Shown here: positions 55,221 through 62,837 of the stretch, piece after piece | Position numbering within the stretch: the first letter of the stretch is position 1 | Layout of the letters: each line of letters opens with the position of its first letter | Assembly (NCBI RefSeq): GCF_001858025.1 | Contig: NZ_LZQD01000006.1 | Span: 90,894-154,893, forward strand | Direction of reading: 5' to 3' | From: Trichormus sp. NMC-1 | GTDB lineage: Bacteria; Cyanobacteriota; Cyanobacteriia; Cyanobacteriales; Nostocaceae | Length of the DNA stretch: 64,000 bases | Position numbers and translations under genes: made by a program | Notes under the pieces: generated by a model | Told to the model about the DNA's origin: nothing | Seen by the model: the letters and a program-made list of their open reading frames with translations, nothing else | Database searches by the model: none

Positions 55221-56063
55221 TTGGATGAACTGAGGCCAGTACTAGAGTTAGCCACGGAAGAGGAACTACAGGACTTAACAGCTATTCTGTTTAGTCGGAA
55301 GTTCAATCCCCTAGATTATGTTCACACACCAGAACCCATCGTGGTGCAAAGTCAAAACCACGCAGCTTGGTTAGACACAATAGAAAACCGCTTTCGTTTT
55401 TTAGCAGCTGATGGAATGACGGTATTACGCGGACGTAGCTATCAAGTAACTTACCGACAAACATTAATTCAAGTCTGTAAGTATCTGAAAATTGCCTATT
55501 ATCAAGATTTAACAACAGTTGATTTAGAAGCAGAAATATTTTTGCACCTGCTCGGAAAAGTTTGGAAAAAACTGCCAGAACCAGAACAGCAAAAATTAAC
55601 CACACAAGTGCAGCAACAGCTTTTAACATCAGAACTTAAACAACCATTACCACTGTCATTACAAAAAGATCCTTTAGGATTAATTTTTAAAGGTGGTAGC
55701 GCCTTAGCTGTAACTTCCGTCATCCAACCATTTGTACTCAAACAAATTGCCAAACAATTTGCTCTCCATTTTGCTACTTATCAAGCGGCTAAACAAGCAG
55801 TAATTACAGGAACAGAAGTAGCCAGTAAACAGTTTCAAGGCTATGTGACAGCACAAATGGCGCGACGGAGTATGACTTTAAGTGCGGCTCGTTATGGTGC
55901 AGTTCGCAGCATATTTGCGATTGTTGGGCCAATGATGTGGACTTGGTTTTTGGCTGATTTGGGGTGGAGAGCGATCGCAACTAACTACGGTCGAATTATT
56001 CCTACTATCTTTACCTTAGCGCAAATTCGTCTCACCCGTGCAGAATGTTGGGAGCCAGCTTGA
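55221..56063 (+). CDS. YaaW-family protein
   Basis: 280 residues from a TTG start: GGGAGG lies 7-8 bases upstream and no in-frame ATG fits. MDELRPVLELATEEELQDLT opens the protein. Hydrophobic segments occur near 165-180 (GSALAVTSVIQPFVLK) and near 230-250 (SIFAIVGPMMWTWFLADLGW). The pattern is that of the YaaW/DUF3944 type, with unknown function, possibly membrane-associated. Its 3' end overlaps the next gene by 19 bases. Confidence 0.8.
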   Translation: MDELRPVLELATEEELQDLTAILFSRKFNPLDYVHTPEPIVVQSQNHAAWLDTIENRFRFLAADGMTVLRGRSYQVTYRQTLIQVCKYLKIAYYQDLTTVDLEAEIFLHLLGKVWKKLPEPEQQKLTTQVQQQLLTSELKQPLPLSLQKDPLGLIFKGGSALAVTSVIQPFVLKQIAKQFALHFATYQAAKQAVITGTEVASKQFQGYVTAQMARRSMTLSAARYGAVRSIFAIVGPMMWTWFLADLGWRAIATNYGRIIPTIFTLAQIRLTRAECWEPA

Positions 56064-57352
56064 ACAAGGCTTTTTATCATCCAAATCCCCGTTTACAAAC
56101 CCCTTGGAATTTTCTACAATTTGGACTACTATCTTTCCCAATTAGTCCATTTTTGGGCGGTATCTCTATAGTTGTGGCATCATTGCTAACTTGGCGCAAA
56201 CAATACCATATCATTAGCGATCGCCCAATTCACAAGGGATTTGCTTTTTTGAGTATCTTACTACTCATTACCACCGGATTTGCCTCTCATAAACTAGAGG
56301 CTTTTTTAGGTTTATTCAATTTAGTACCCTTCTTTTTGTTTTTCACTGGACTAACTCCCCTCATTCAAACACCTGCCCAATTACGACAAATATCTTGGAT
56401 AATGGTATTTGGTTCTGTCCCGGTTTTAATAATAGGCTTTGGGCAATTATTTTGCGGTTGGAATTTCCAAGTTCAGTTTTTATGGATTGTCTTAGATTGG
56501 ACAGTTGCACCAGGAGGATTACCACCAGGACGCATGGCTGCTAACTTCATGCACGCTAATACTTTAGCCGCATATTTAGTAACTATTTTCATTTTGGGTT
56601 TAGGTTTATGGCTAGAAAACTATCACAAACTTAAGCAAAAAAATCGTTTAATTATCTTCTTAACAATTACAGTATTTGCCAATTTTATCGCTTTAATCTT
56701 AACTAATTCTCGCAACGGCTGGGTCATCGCTATTAGTGCTTGTTTAGCTTATGCTTTATATAAAGGTTGGCGATTAATTGTTGCTGCGGTTGTCAGTATT
56801 GCCAGTAGTTTTTTATTAGCAGCTTTTGCACCTGCACCTATTGCTCAATTTTTCCGTAGTTTCGTTCCCTACGTAATTTGGGCGCGGTTAAATGATGATA
56901 TGTATCCTGATAGACCAGTGGCATTGATGAGAAAAACCCAATGGCAATTTGCTCTTAATTTAACTCAACAACATCCTTTCACTGGTTCAGGTTTACGCAG
57001 TTTTAGCGGACTCTACAAAGATAAAATGCAAATTGATTTAGGTCATCCCCACAATTTATTTTTAATGCTGTCTGCGGAAACTGGTTTAATTACAACTTTG
57101 CTATTCTGTGGGTTACTTGCTTGGATAATAATTGCCGCTAGTCAACTTTTATGGAAATCCAAATCTATAGAACCAGAAAATAGATTAATCTTCTTTAGTT
57201 ATCTGCTCACCTTTATCGGTTGGATATTATTTAATACTGTTGATATCACTACTTTTGATATTCGGTTAAATACTCTCTCTTGGGTATTTGTCGCTGCATT
57301 GTGTGGAGTTATTTATCAATATCAATCACGTCTTAAATTGAGAGATAATTAA
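56045..57352 (+). CDS. O-antigen ligase-like membrane protein (WaaL/Wzy family)
   Basis: 435 residues with about 10-12 hydrophobic helices (FLQFGLLSFPISPFLGGISI, AFLSILLLITTGFASH, LAAYLVTIFILGLGLWLEN and others). A large periplasmic loop follows LTNSRNGWVIAI. Family features are the LTNSRNG motif and GHPHNLFLMLSAETG near 336-350 with the catalytic-loop His. Such proteins join or polymerise glycan units on lipid carriers. It overlaps the YaaW gene, so translation is probably coupled. Confidence 0.9.
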   Translation: MLGASLNKAFYHPNPRLQTPWNFLQFGLLSFPISPFLGGISIVVASLLTWRKQYHIISDRPIHKGFAFLSILLLITTGFASHKLEAFLGLFNLVPFFLFFTGLTPLIQTPAQLRQISWIMVFGSVPVLIIGFGQLFCGWNFQVQFLWIVLDWTVAPGGLPPGRMAANFMHANTLAAYLVTIFILGLGLWLENYHKLKQKNRLIIFLTITVFANFIALILTNSRNGWVIAISACLAYALYKGWRLIVAAVVSIASSFLLAAFAPAPIAQFFRSFVPYVIWARLNDDMYPDRPVALMRKTQWQFALNLTQQHPFTGSGLRSFSGLYKDKMQIDLGHPHNLFLMLSAETGLITTLLFCGLLAWIIIAASQLLWKSKSIEPENRLIFFSYLLTFIGWILFNTVDITTFDIRLNTLSWVFVAALCGVIYQYQSRLKLRDN

Positions 57353-57397
57353 AATTACAATCCTCGCGCTATTCCCACTTTTTCAGCCAGCCCTAAA

Positions 57398-57502
57398 TAT
57401 AGCGTTTATCGGTTGAGTGAGATACAATCACCCCACCCCCAACCCCCTAAGAGCAAGCGAGGACGGGGCTATGATGTACCTCATAACACCGGGAAGTGCT
57501 GT
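57398..57502. repeat. Family-6 inverted-repeat element
   Basis: Left end TATAGCGTTTATCGGT, right end ACCGGGAAGTGCTGTA, inverse to each other with mismatches. The interior is G/C-rich (CACCCCACCCCCAACCCCCT) and holds GATGTACCTCATAACA. Confidence 0.7.
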
Positions 57503-57845
57503 AAAGTACCAGTTCAATAAACTGTGTAATCTAAACCTGCTAAAGTTACGCAACCCATATTAAGTCTTTCAATAAACTTTATTTTAAGTAAATTAACGTA
57601 AAAACAGAAAAGTATTTCAAGAAATATTAACTAGGCTTAAACCCGCTTCTGCCCTGCAAGATAGCCCCCCTGCTTTATCCTAACTACCAATATTGACGTT
57701 GGAATACTTATGTGTAATTCTATATCTTGTGAGCGATCGCTAAACAAGCTAGAATCATTTAAATGACGAAATGTGGGAATACATCGTATAACAGGTAATA
57801 CCTATTTGCTGGTATTTTCTTCAGTGGTGCCAAACTCCCAGAAAT

Positions 57846-57951
57846 TACAGCGCATTCCTTTGTTATAAGGTACATCATAGCCCCCTCATCGCTTGCGGGG
57901 AGGGGGTTGGGGGTGGGGTTCTTGTACTTCATGACACTGGGAAGTGCTGTA
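57846..57951. repeat. Family-6 inverted-repeat element
   Basis: Left end TACAGCGCATTCCTTTGTTA, right end ACTGGGAAGTGCTGTA. The interior carries GGGGAGGGGGTTGGGGGTGG, the inverse of the interior of 57398-57502. Confidence 0.75.
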
Positions 57952-58103
57952 AATAGACTCATCTGCAAATGGCGAATGCTTATTGCAACTGGCTTTAACG
58001 GATTCAGGTTCAATAGTCCTTCGCTATCTTAATGTCTACGAAAAAATAGGTGTTTGAAGGCATTCAGAGACAACAAATCAAAATATAAACAACCGAAATC
58101 ATC

Positions 58104-60194
58104 ATGGCAAATAGACAACAAAATTTCTCGTATTTTAGCCTTGAAGCACAACAACAAGCCGAAAGGGAGCAGTTAATTTCCATTAACAATTTCATCGGCT
58201 CTGATGGTAACGACAGCTTAATTGGGGATAGTGGTAATAATGTATTAGATGGTGGTGCGGGCGACGATTCCCTCAATGGTGGTGCGGGCAACGATACCCT
58301 CGATGGTGGTGCTGGCGACGATTCCCTCAATGGTGGTACTGGCAACGATTCCCTCGATGGTGGTACTGGCGACGATACCCTCATTGGTGGTACTGGCAAC
58401 GATACCCTCGATGGTGGTGCTGACAATGATACCCTCAATGGTGGTACTGGCAATGATCTCCTCATTGGTGGTACTGGCAATGATCTCATCATTGGTGGTA
58501 CTGGCAATGATACCCTCTATGGTGGTGCTGGAAATGATACTGCCGATTATCGCTATGGAAATGCGGGGATTACAGCCAATTTGGCGACTGGGCGCGTGAC
58601 TTTCACAGGCTCCACAGAAACAGACCAATTAATCTCCATTGAAAATATTATCGGCTCTGGAGGTAACGACATCTTAATTGGGGATGGTGGTAATAGTATA
58701 TTACATGGTGGTACTGGCAACGATACCCTCATTGGTGGTGCTGGCAACGATAACCTCGATGGTGGTGCGGGCAACGATAACCTCGATGGTGGTACTGGCG
58801 ATGATAACCTCGATGGTAATGAGGGCAATGATCTCCTCCTTGGTGGTACTGGCAATGATCTCCTCCTTGGTGGTGCTGGCAACGATCAACTCGATGGTGG
58901 TGCTGGCAACGATCAACTCGATGGTGGTGCTGGCAACGATATCCTCATTGGTGGTGCTGGCGACGATACCCTCATTGGTCGTACTGGCGACGATACCCTC
59001 AGTGGTGATGCTGGCAACGATTTCCTCATTGGTGATGCTGGCAACGATACCCTCAATGGTGGTGCTGGCAACGATATCCTCATTGGTGATGCTGGCAACG
59101 ATGAACTCTATGGTGGTACTGGCAACGATATCCTCATTGGTGGTACTGGCGACAATGTCCTCAAAGGTAGTACTGGCAAAGATTTCCTCGATGGTGGTGC
59201 GGGCAACGATACCCTCGATGGTGAAGATGGTAACGATAACCTCATTGGTGGTGCTGGCAAAGATCTCCTCGATGGCGGTACTGGCGATGATAACCTCAAT
59301 GGTGATGCTGGCGACGATTTCCTCTATGGTGATGCTGGCAACGATTTCCTCAATGGTGGTGCTGGCAACGATTCCCTCTTTGGTGAAGATGGCAACGATA
59401 GCCTCAATGGTGGTGCTGGCAACGATTCCCTCAATGGTGGTGCTGGCAACGATAGCCTCAATGGTGGTGCTGGCAACGATTCCCTCTATGGTGATTCCCT
59501 CAATGGTGGTGCTGGCAACGATTCCCTCTATGGTGATTCCCTCAATGGTGGTGCTGGCAACGATTCCCTCTATGGTGATTCCCTCAATGGTGGTGCTGGC
59601 AACGATAGCCTCAATGGTGGTGCTGGCAACGATAGCCTCTATGGTGAAGATGGTAACGATTTCCTCTATGGTGAAGATGGTAACGATACCCTCAATGGTG
59701 AAGATGGTAACGATATCCTCTTTGGTGATGCGGGCAACGATTCCCTCTTTGGTGGTACTGGCAACGATTTCCTCAATGGTGGTACTGGCAACGATAAGCT
59801 CTATGGTAATGAGGGTAATGATACGCTCTATGGTGATGCTGGCAACGATTCCCTCTATGGTGATGCTGGCAACGATACCCTCTTTAGTGGTGCGGGCAAC
59901 GATGAACTTGAGGGTGGTGCTGGTAACGATCTGCTGGTGGGAGGAGTTGGTGCAGATAAATTCACCTTTGGTGAACCAGATCAAGGAATCGACCGTATCC
60001 AAGACTTTAATCGCCTAGAAGGGGACAAAATTAAGATTTTTGCTACGAGTTTTGGCACAGGAGTCACTTTAAAACAGTTTAACTTCAACTACAGCACTAA
60101 GACTTTGTTCTTCAACAGTCAACAAATTGCCATTTTAGATAACGTCACCAGCAGTAATGACTTTTCTGTCAACCAAGATATAAGTTTGGTATGA
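58104..60194 (+). CDS. RTX-type calcium-binding repeat protein (secreted)
   Basis: 696 residues. Almost all of 40-640 consists of GGxGNDxLx nonapeptides (e.g. GGAGNDSLNGGAGNDTLDGG), which fold as calcium-binding parallel beta rolls. The C-terminus (VGADKFTFGEPDQGIDRIQD) matches the M10/RTX export signal-side domain. There is no N-terminal signal peptide, so type I secretion is expected. Only one non-repeat break occurs (TADYRYGNAGITANLATGRV near 150-169). No exporter gene is beside it. It has no enzyme domain that I can see, so it may be structural or adhesive. Confidence 0.95.
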   Translation: MANRQQNFSYFSLEAQQQAEREQLISINNFIGSDGNDSLIGDSGNNVLDGGAGDDSLNGGAGNDTLDGGAGDDSLNGGTGNDSLDGGTGDDTLIGGTGNDTLDGGADNDTLNGGTGNDLLIGGTGNDLIIGGTGNDTLYGGAGNDTADYRYGNAGITANLATGRVTFTGSTETDQLISIENIIGSGGNDILIGDGGNSILHGGTGNDTLIGGAGNDNLDGGAGNDNLDGGTGDDNLDGNEGNDLLLGGTGNDLLLGGAGNDQLDGGAGNDQLDGGAGNDILIGGAGDDTLIGRTGDDTLSGDAGNDFLIGDAGNDTLNGGAGNDILIGDAGNDELYGGTGNDILIGGTGDNVLKGSTGKDFLDGGAGNDTLDGEDGNDNLIGGAGKDLLDGGTGDDNLNGDAGDDFLYGDAGNDFLNGGAGNDSLFGEDGNDSLNGGAGNDSLNGGAGNDSLNGGAGNDSLYGDSLNGGAGNDSLYGDSLNGGAGNDSLYGDSLNGGAGNDSLNGGAGNDSLYGEDGNDFLYGEDGNDTLNGEDGNDILFGDAGNDSLFGGTGNDFLNGGTGNDKLYGNEGNDTLYGDAGNDSLYGDAGNDTLFSGAGNDELEGGAGNDLLVGGVGADKFTFGEPDQGIDRIQDFNRLEGDKIKIFATSFGTGVTLKQFNFNYSTKTLFFNSQQIAILDNVTSSNDFSVNQDISLV

Positions 60195-60238
60195 GGTTTT
60201 CATAGATAACGGTAGTCCGTAACACACCATAAATTCAA

Positions 60239-60332
60239 TAGACATCTCCAGAAATTAAATATGCGTGACCTAAAACCGTTGTAGAGACGTTCCATGGAAC
60301 GTCTCTACTACAATCTTTATCGGAGATGTCTA
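60239..60332. repeat. Family-2 inverted-repeat element with nested palindrome
   Basis: Left end TAGACATCTCCAGAAATTAA, right end GGAGATGTCTA. A perfect 28-bp palindrome at 60281-60308 sits in the middle. Compare 47630-47720. Confidence 0.82.
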
Positions 60333-60664
60333 ATGATCATGGTGGCGTACTTTCGGAGCTAATCCATCCTAGTTTGTGTAGTAGCGTTCGCGTTAGCGTG
60401 CCGGAGGCTCTATTATATTCGCCCAACACTTTTAAAACATCCGCTATACTCAAAACGGCTAAAACCTGGACTTTCTTATAATACAAAGAACAAGTTCAAA
60501 GCCTCTCCAGTATTAAATGTTATTCCTTTTCCCTCTCCTCTTAGGAGAGGGTTAGGGAGAGGTGCGGGGAAAGGTTTGGAGAGGGGTTCCATATTTGGTT
60601 AAACTATGAACCGTTTGCAGTATAAATATCTTTCTTTGCTCTTTTGCGCGAAACTTTCATCTTT

Positions 60665-60694
60665 ATGTAGAGACATTACCCAGAACATCTCTAC
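60665..60694. repeat. Diverged GTAGAGA palindrome
   Basis: TGTAGAGACATTACC and AGAACATCTCTACA form an imperfect palindrome of the dispersed family. Confidence 0.7.
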
Positions 60695-60813
60695 ATAGGG
60701 GTTTTAAAAGTAATCACCAAACAAAAAGCTGGTGTAATTTGCTTTTTTCATTCCCCTCCTGCGGTACTAGTGTAAACAGTAGGTAAAATGGGTATGTCCG
60801 TAATCAAAACCTT

Positions 60814-61338
60814 ATGCCTAGTACAGCTAATTTTCTGCAATACACCCAATGGTGTGGTATTGCGACGATAGTATTTGCAGTCCTGACAATCTTGGCCTTC
60901 CTGTTCAAATGGGGCTTTCGCTTTCGACTGGTGGGAACAACAGGCTTTATGCTGGTACTAACAGCGGGGTTATTTTCACTTTCCCTCGTTCCTCTGAGTC
61001 GCACAGTTATTCCGGGTGCTGTGAAATACACCCTAGTTTATGACAACGGTTCTAACCAAGCGGTAATTACAACCTCACCGGAAATTACCCCCACGCAATT
61101 AGAAGCAACTTTACGTCAAGCAGCTAGTAATCTCTATTCTCCTGGTCGCTTAGGTAGCGGCAATAACAAGCAACTGACAGTCCGCGCTCGCACCATTATC
61201 CACCCAGAAACAGGTTTGTCTATACCCGTGTACTTGGGTCAAGTAAACCGCGCTTTAACCAGCCGTGAAGACACTGAAATGGCAGTTGAAGTTTATTTAG
61301 ACAAGTTGGCCTCACTACCAAAACCTCCGGCTTCATAG
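60814..61338 (+). CDS. ycf51: Ycf51-family membrane protein
   Basis: 174 residues. Two N-terminal helices (IATIVFAVLTILAFLFKWGF and TTGFMLVLTAGLFSLSLVPL), then a soluble domain with VIPGAVKYTLVYDNGSNQAV, TVRARTIIHPETGLS and the YLDKLASLP end. Ycf51 proteins occur in cyanobacteria and red-lineage plastids; the function is unclear. The start is ATG at 60814. Confidence 0.9.
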   Translation: MPSTANFLQYTQWCGIATIVFAVLTILAFLFKWGFRFRLVGTTGFMLVLTAGLFSLSLVPLSRTVIPGAVKYTLVYDNGSNQAVITTSPEITPTQLEATLRQAASNLYSPGRLGSGNNKQLTVRARTIIHPETGLSIPVYLGQVNRALTSREDTEMAVEVYLDKLASLPKPPAS

Positions 61339-61343
61339 CGAAT

Positions 61344-61371
61344 AGGTGACAGGTGACAGGTGACAGGTGAC
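61344..61371. repeat. Heptamer repeat (AGGTGAC)x4
   Basis: Four exact AGGTGAC copies right after the ycf51 stop. Confidence 0.85.
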
Positions 61372-61420
61372 AGCTAAGAGGGAATAGGGAATGGGTAATT
61401 GGTAATTGGCAAATTCTTTC

Positions 61421-61466
61421 CCCCTGCACCCTGCACCCTGCCCCCTGCCTTCTGAATTTTGCTGTA
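61421..61466 (-). repeat. Family-1 end carrying a different heptamer (CAGGGTG/CAGGGGG)
   Basis: In reverse it reads TACAGCAAAATTCAGAAGG, then heptamers GCAGGGG, GCAGGGT, GCAGGGT, GCAGGGG. So a family-1 end holds another heptamer type at the place where AGGAGTC usually sits. Confidence 0.65.
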
Positions 61467-61567
61467 TATTTTTCCCTATTACACAATTTTTTTGTCATCT
61501 ATAATACAATAAGGATTATTTTAAAATTTGATTAAGAAATATCAATAGTTTTGGCAAAATAGAAATC

Positions 61568-62737
61568 ATGCCTAATCAACATTCTACTGAAATTTTTTCT
61601 GCCCAAACCTCTGTTAACAAAGAATGTACAGACGTTTCCTGGAACGTCTCTACTATTTCCCCTGGGAAAGTAATTCGCGGTGCGGGTGCGTTGTCAACAG
61701 CTGCGGCTGAAGTTGCTAATTTGGGAACTCGTCCGTTTATTGTGTCAGGAAACCATACTCTGAATATTAGCCAACAGAGTTTACAACCGATTTTTCAATC
61801 CCAAGAATTACATACTGTCTCAGTTTCTTATGGTGTTGATTGTTGTGAAGCTAGTCTGAAAGCTTTACGCAAAGCCGCTAAGGAACATAAGGCTGATATC
61901 ATTGTCGGTGTTGGTGGTGGTAAAGCTTTAGATACGGCTAAATTAGTTGCCCACCAATTGACATTACCAGTTGTCACAATTCCCACCTCTGCGGCTACCT
62001 GTGCGGCGTGGACTGCCCTTTCTAATGTATATTCAGCTACAGGGGCGTTTTTGTATGATGTGGCTTTATCTCGCTGTCCAGATGTGCTAATTCTGGATTA
62101 TGATTTGATTCAGACTGCACCCCAACGAACTTTAGTGGCAGGAATTGGGGATGCGATCGCTAAATGGTATGAAGCATCAGTTAGTAGTGGACATTTACAA
62201 GAAACTCTAATTATTGCCGCAGTCCAACAAGCAAGGGTTTTACGAGATATTTTGTTCCAAAAATCCGCCGTTGCTTTACAATCTCCTGGTAGCCAAGTTT
62301 GGCAAGAAGTTGTAGACGCAACTGTACTCCTAGCTGGTGTAATTGGTGGACTTGGTGGCGCACAATGTCGCACAGTCGCCGCCCATGCCGTCCATAATGG
62401 CTTAACCCACATTGCTGGACATGGTAGCATTCACGGGGAAAAAGTCGCCTATGGCATCTTGGTGCAACTACGGTTAGAAGAAATGATCCAGGGCAATCAA
62501 CTAGCAGCATCAGCAAGACAACAATTGTTGAAGTTCTATGTAGAGATTGGACTACCCCAAAAATTAGCAGATTTGGGATTAGGTAATATCACTCTGGGCG
62601 AATTACAAACAGCAGCGGAAATTAGTCTAGAACCTAATTCTGATATCCACCGTTTACCGTTTAATGTAGCGTTGGAACAATTGATGGCCGCAATGGTTTC
62701 TACCACTGCACCAAACCAATTAAAAATTAAAAATTGA
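61568..62737 (+). CDS. Iron/zinc-dependent alcohol dehydrogenase (glycerol-dehydrogenase-like)
   Basis: 389 residues. GGGKALDTAKLVAHQLTLPV near 118-137 is the nucleotide loop, PTSAATCAAWTALSNVYSA the conserved core. Metal ligands are in GIGDAIAKWYEA (Asp near 199), AHAVHNGL (His near 276) and HGSIHGEKVAYGIL (His near 288). It oxidises polyols such as glycerol with NAD, or a related substrate. The first 35 residues differ from the family and contain a GTAGAGA-type palindrome (61626-61653), encoding about TDVSWNVST. Confidence 0.9.
   Translation: MPNQHSTEIFSAQTSVNKECTDVSWNVSTISPGKVIRGAGALSTAAAEVANLGTRPFIVSGNHTLNISQQSLQPIFQSQELHTVSVSYGVDCCEASLKALRKAAKEHKADIIVGVGGGKALDTAKLVAHQLTLPVVTIPTSAATCAAWTALSNVYSATGAFLYDVALSRCPDVLILDYDLIQTAPQRTLVAGIGDAIAKWYEASVSSGHLQETLIIAAVQQARVLRDILFQKSAVALQSPGSQVWQEVVDATVLLAGVIGGLGGAQCRTVAAHAVHNGLTHIAGHGSIHGEKVAYGILVQLRLEEMIQGNQLAASARQQLLKFYVEIGLPQKLADLGLGNITLGELQTAAEISLEPNSDIHRLPFNVALEQLMAAMVSTTAPNQLKIKN
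61626..61653. repeat. GTAGAGA-type palindrome inside the dehydrogenase gene
   Basis: GTACAGACGTTTCC and GGAACGTCTCTAC form an imperfect palindrome of the dispersed family, here in frame within the N-terminal codons. Confidence 0.75.
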
Positions 62738-62837
62738 AAATTAAAAATGGGTAATTGGTAATAGGTGATTGGTAATTGGTAAAATTTTCATCTATTCCCA
62801 GTCTCCAGTCCCCTGTTTCCTATTTCGAGGTTATAGA

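Larger units (their letters stand above)
57353..58103. other. Repeat-rich intergenic region before the RTX gene
   Basis: 751 bases with no supported gene. Holds two family-6 elements (57398-57502, 57846-57951), which share ATGATGTACCTCATAACA-type text, and CTCATCGCTTGCGGGGAGG. The RTX gene leader is 57952-58103; no promoter stands out. Confidence 0.6.
60195..60813. other. Intergenic region with nested repeats
   Basis: 619 bases. 60239-60332 is a family-2 element with a nested palindrome; 60382-60410 a GCGTTAGCG-type small repeat; 60537-60595 AGGAGAGGGTTAGGGAGAGG-type text as at 29200; 60665-60694 a diverged GTAGAGA palindrome. No gene. Confidence 0.65.

Noticed and set aside
57759..58013. 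84-codon reverse frame before the RTX gene
   Set aside because: It lies largely in a family-6 repeat element, with no recognisable product.
58245..60018. Very long open frames in other frames and strands across the RTX gene
   Set aside because: They mirror the repeated GGxGxD codons and have low-complexity translations (VVLATI..., IVASTT...). The RTX frame has the known domain layout.
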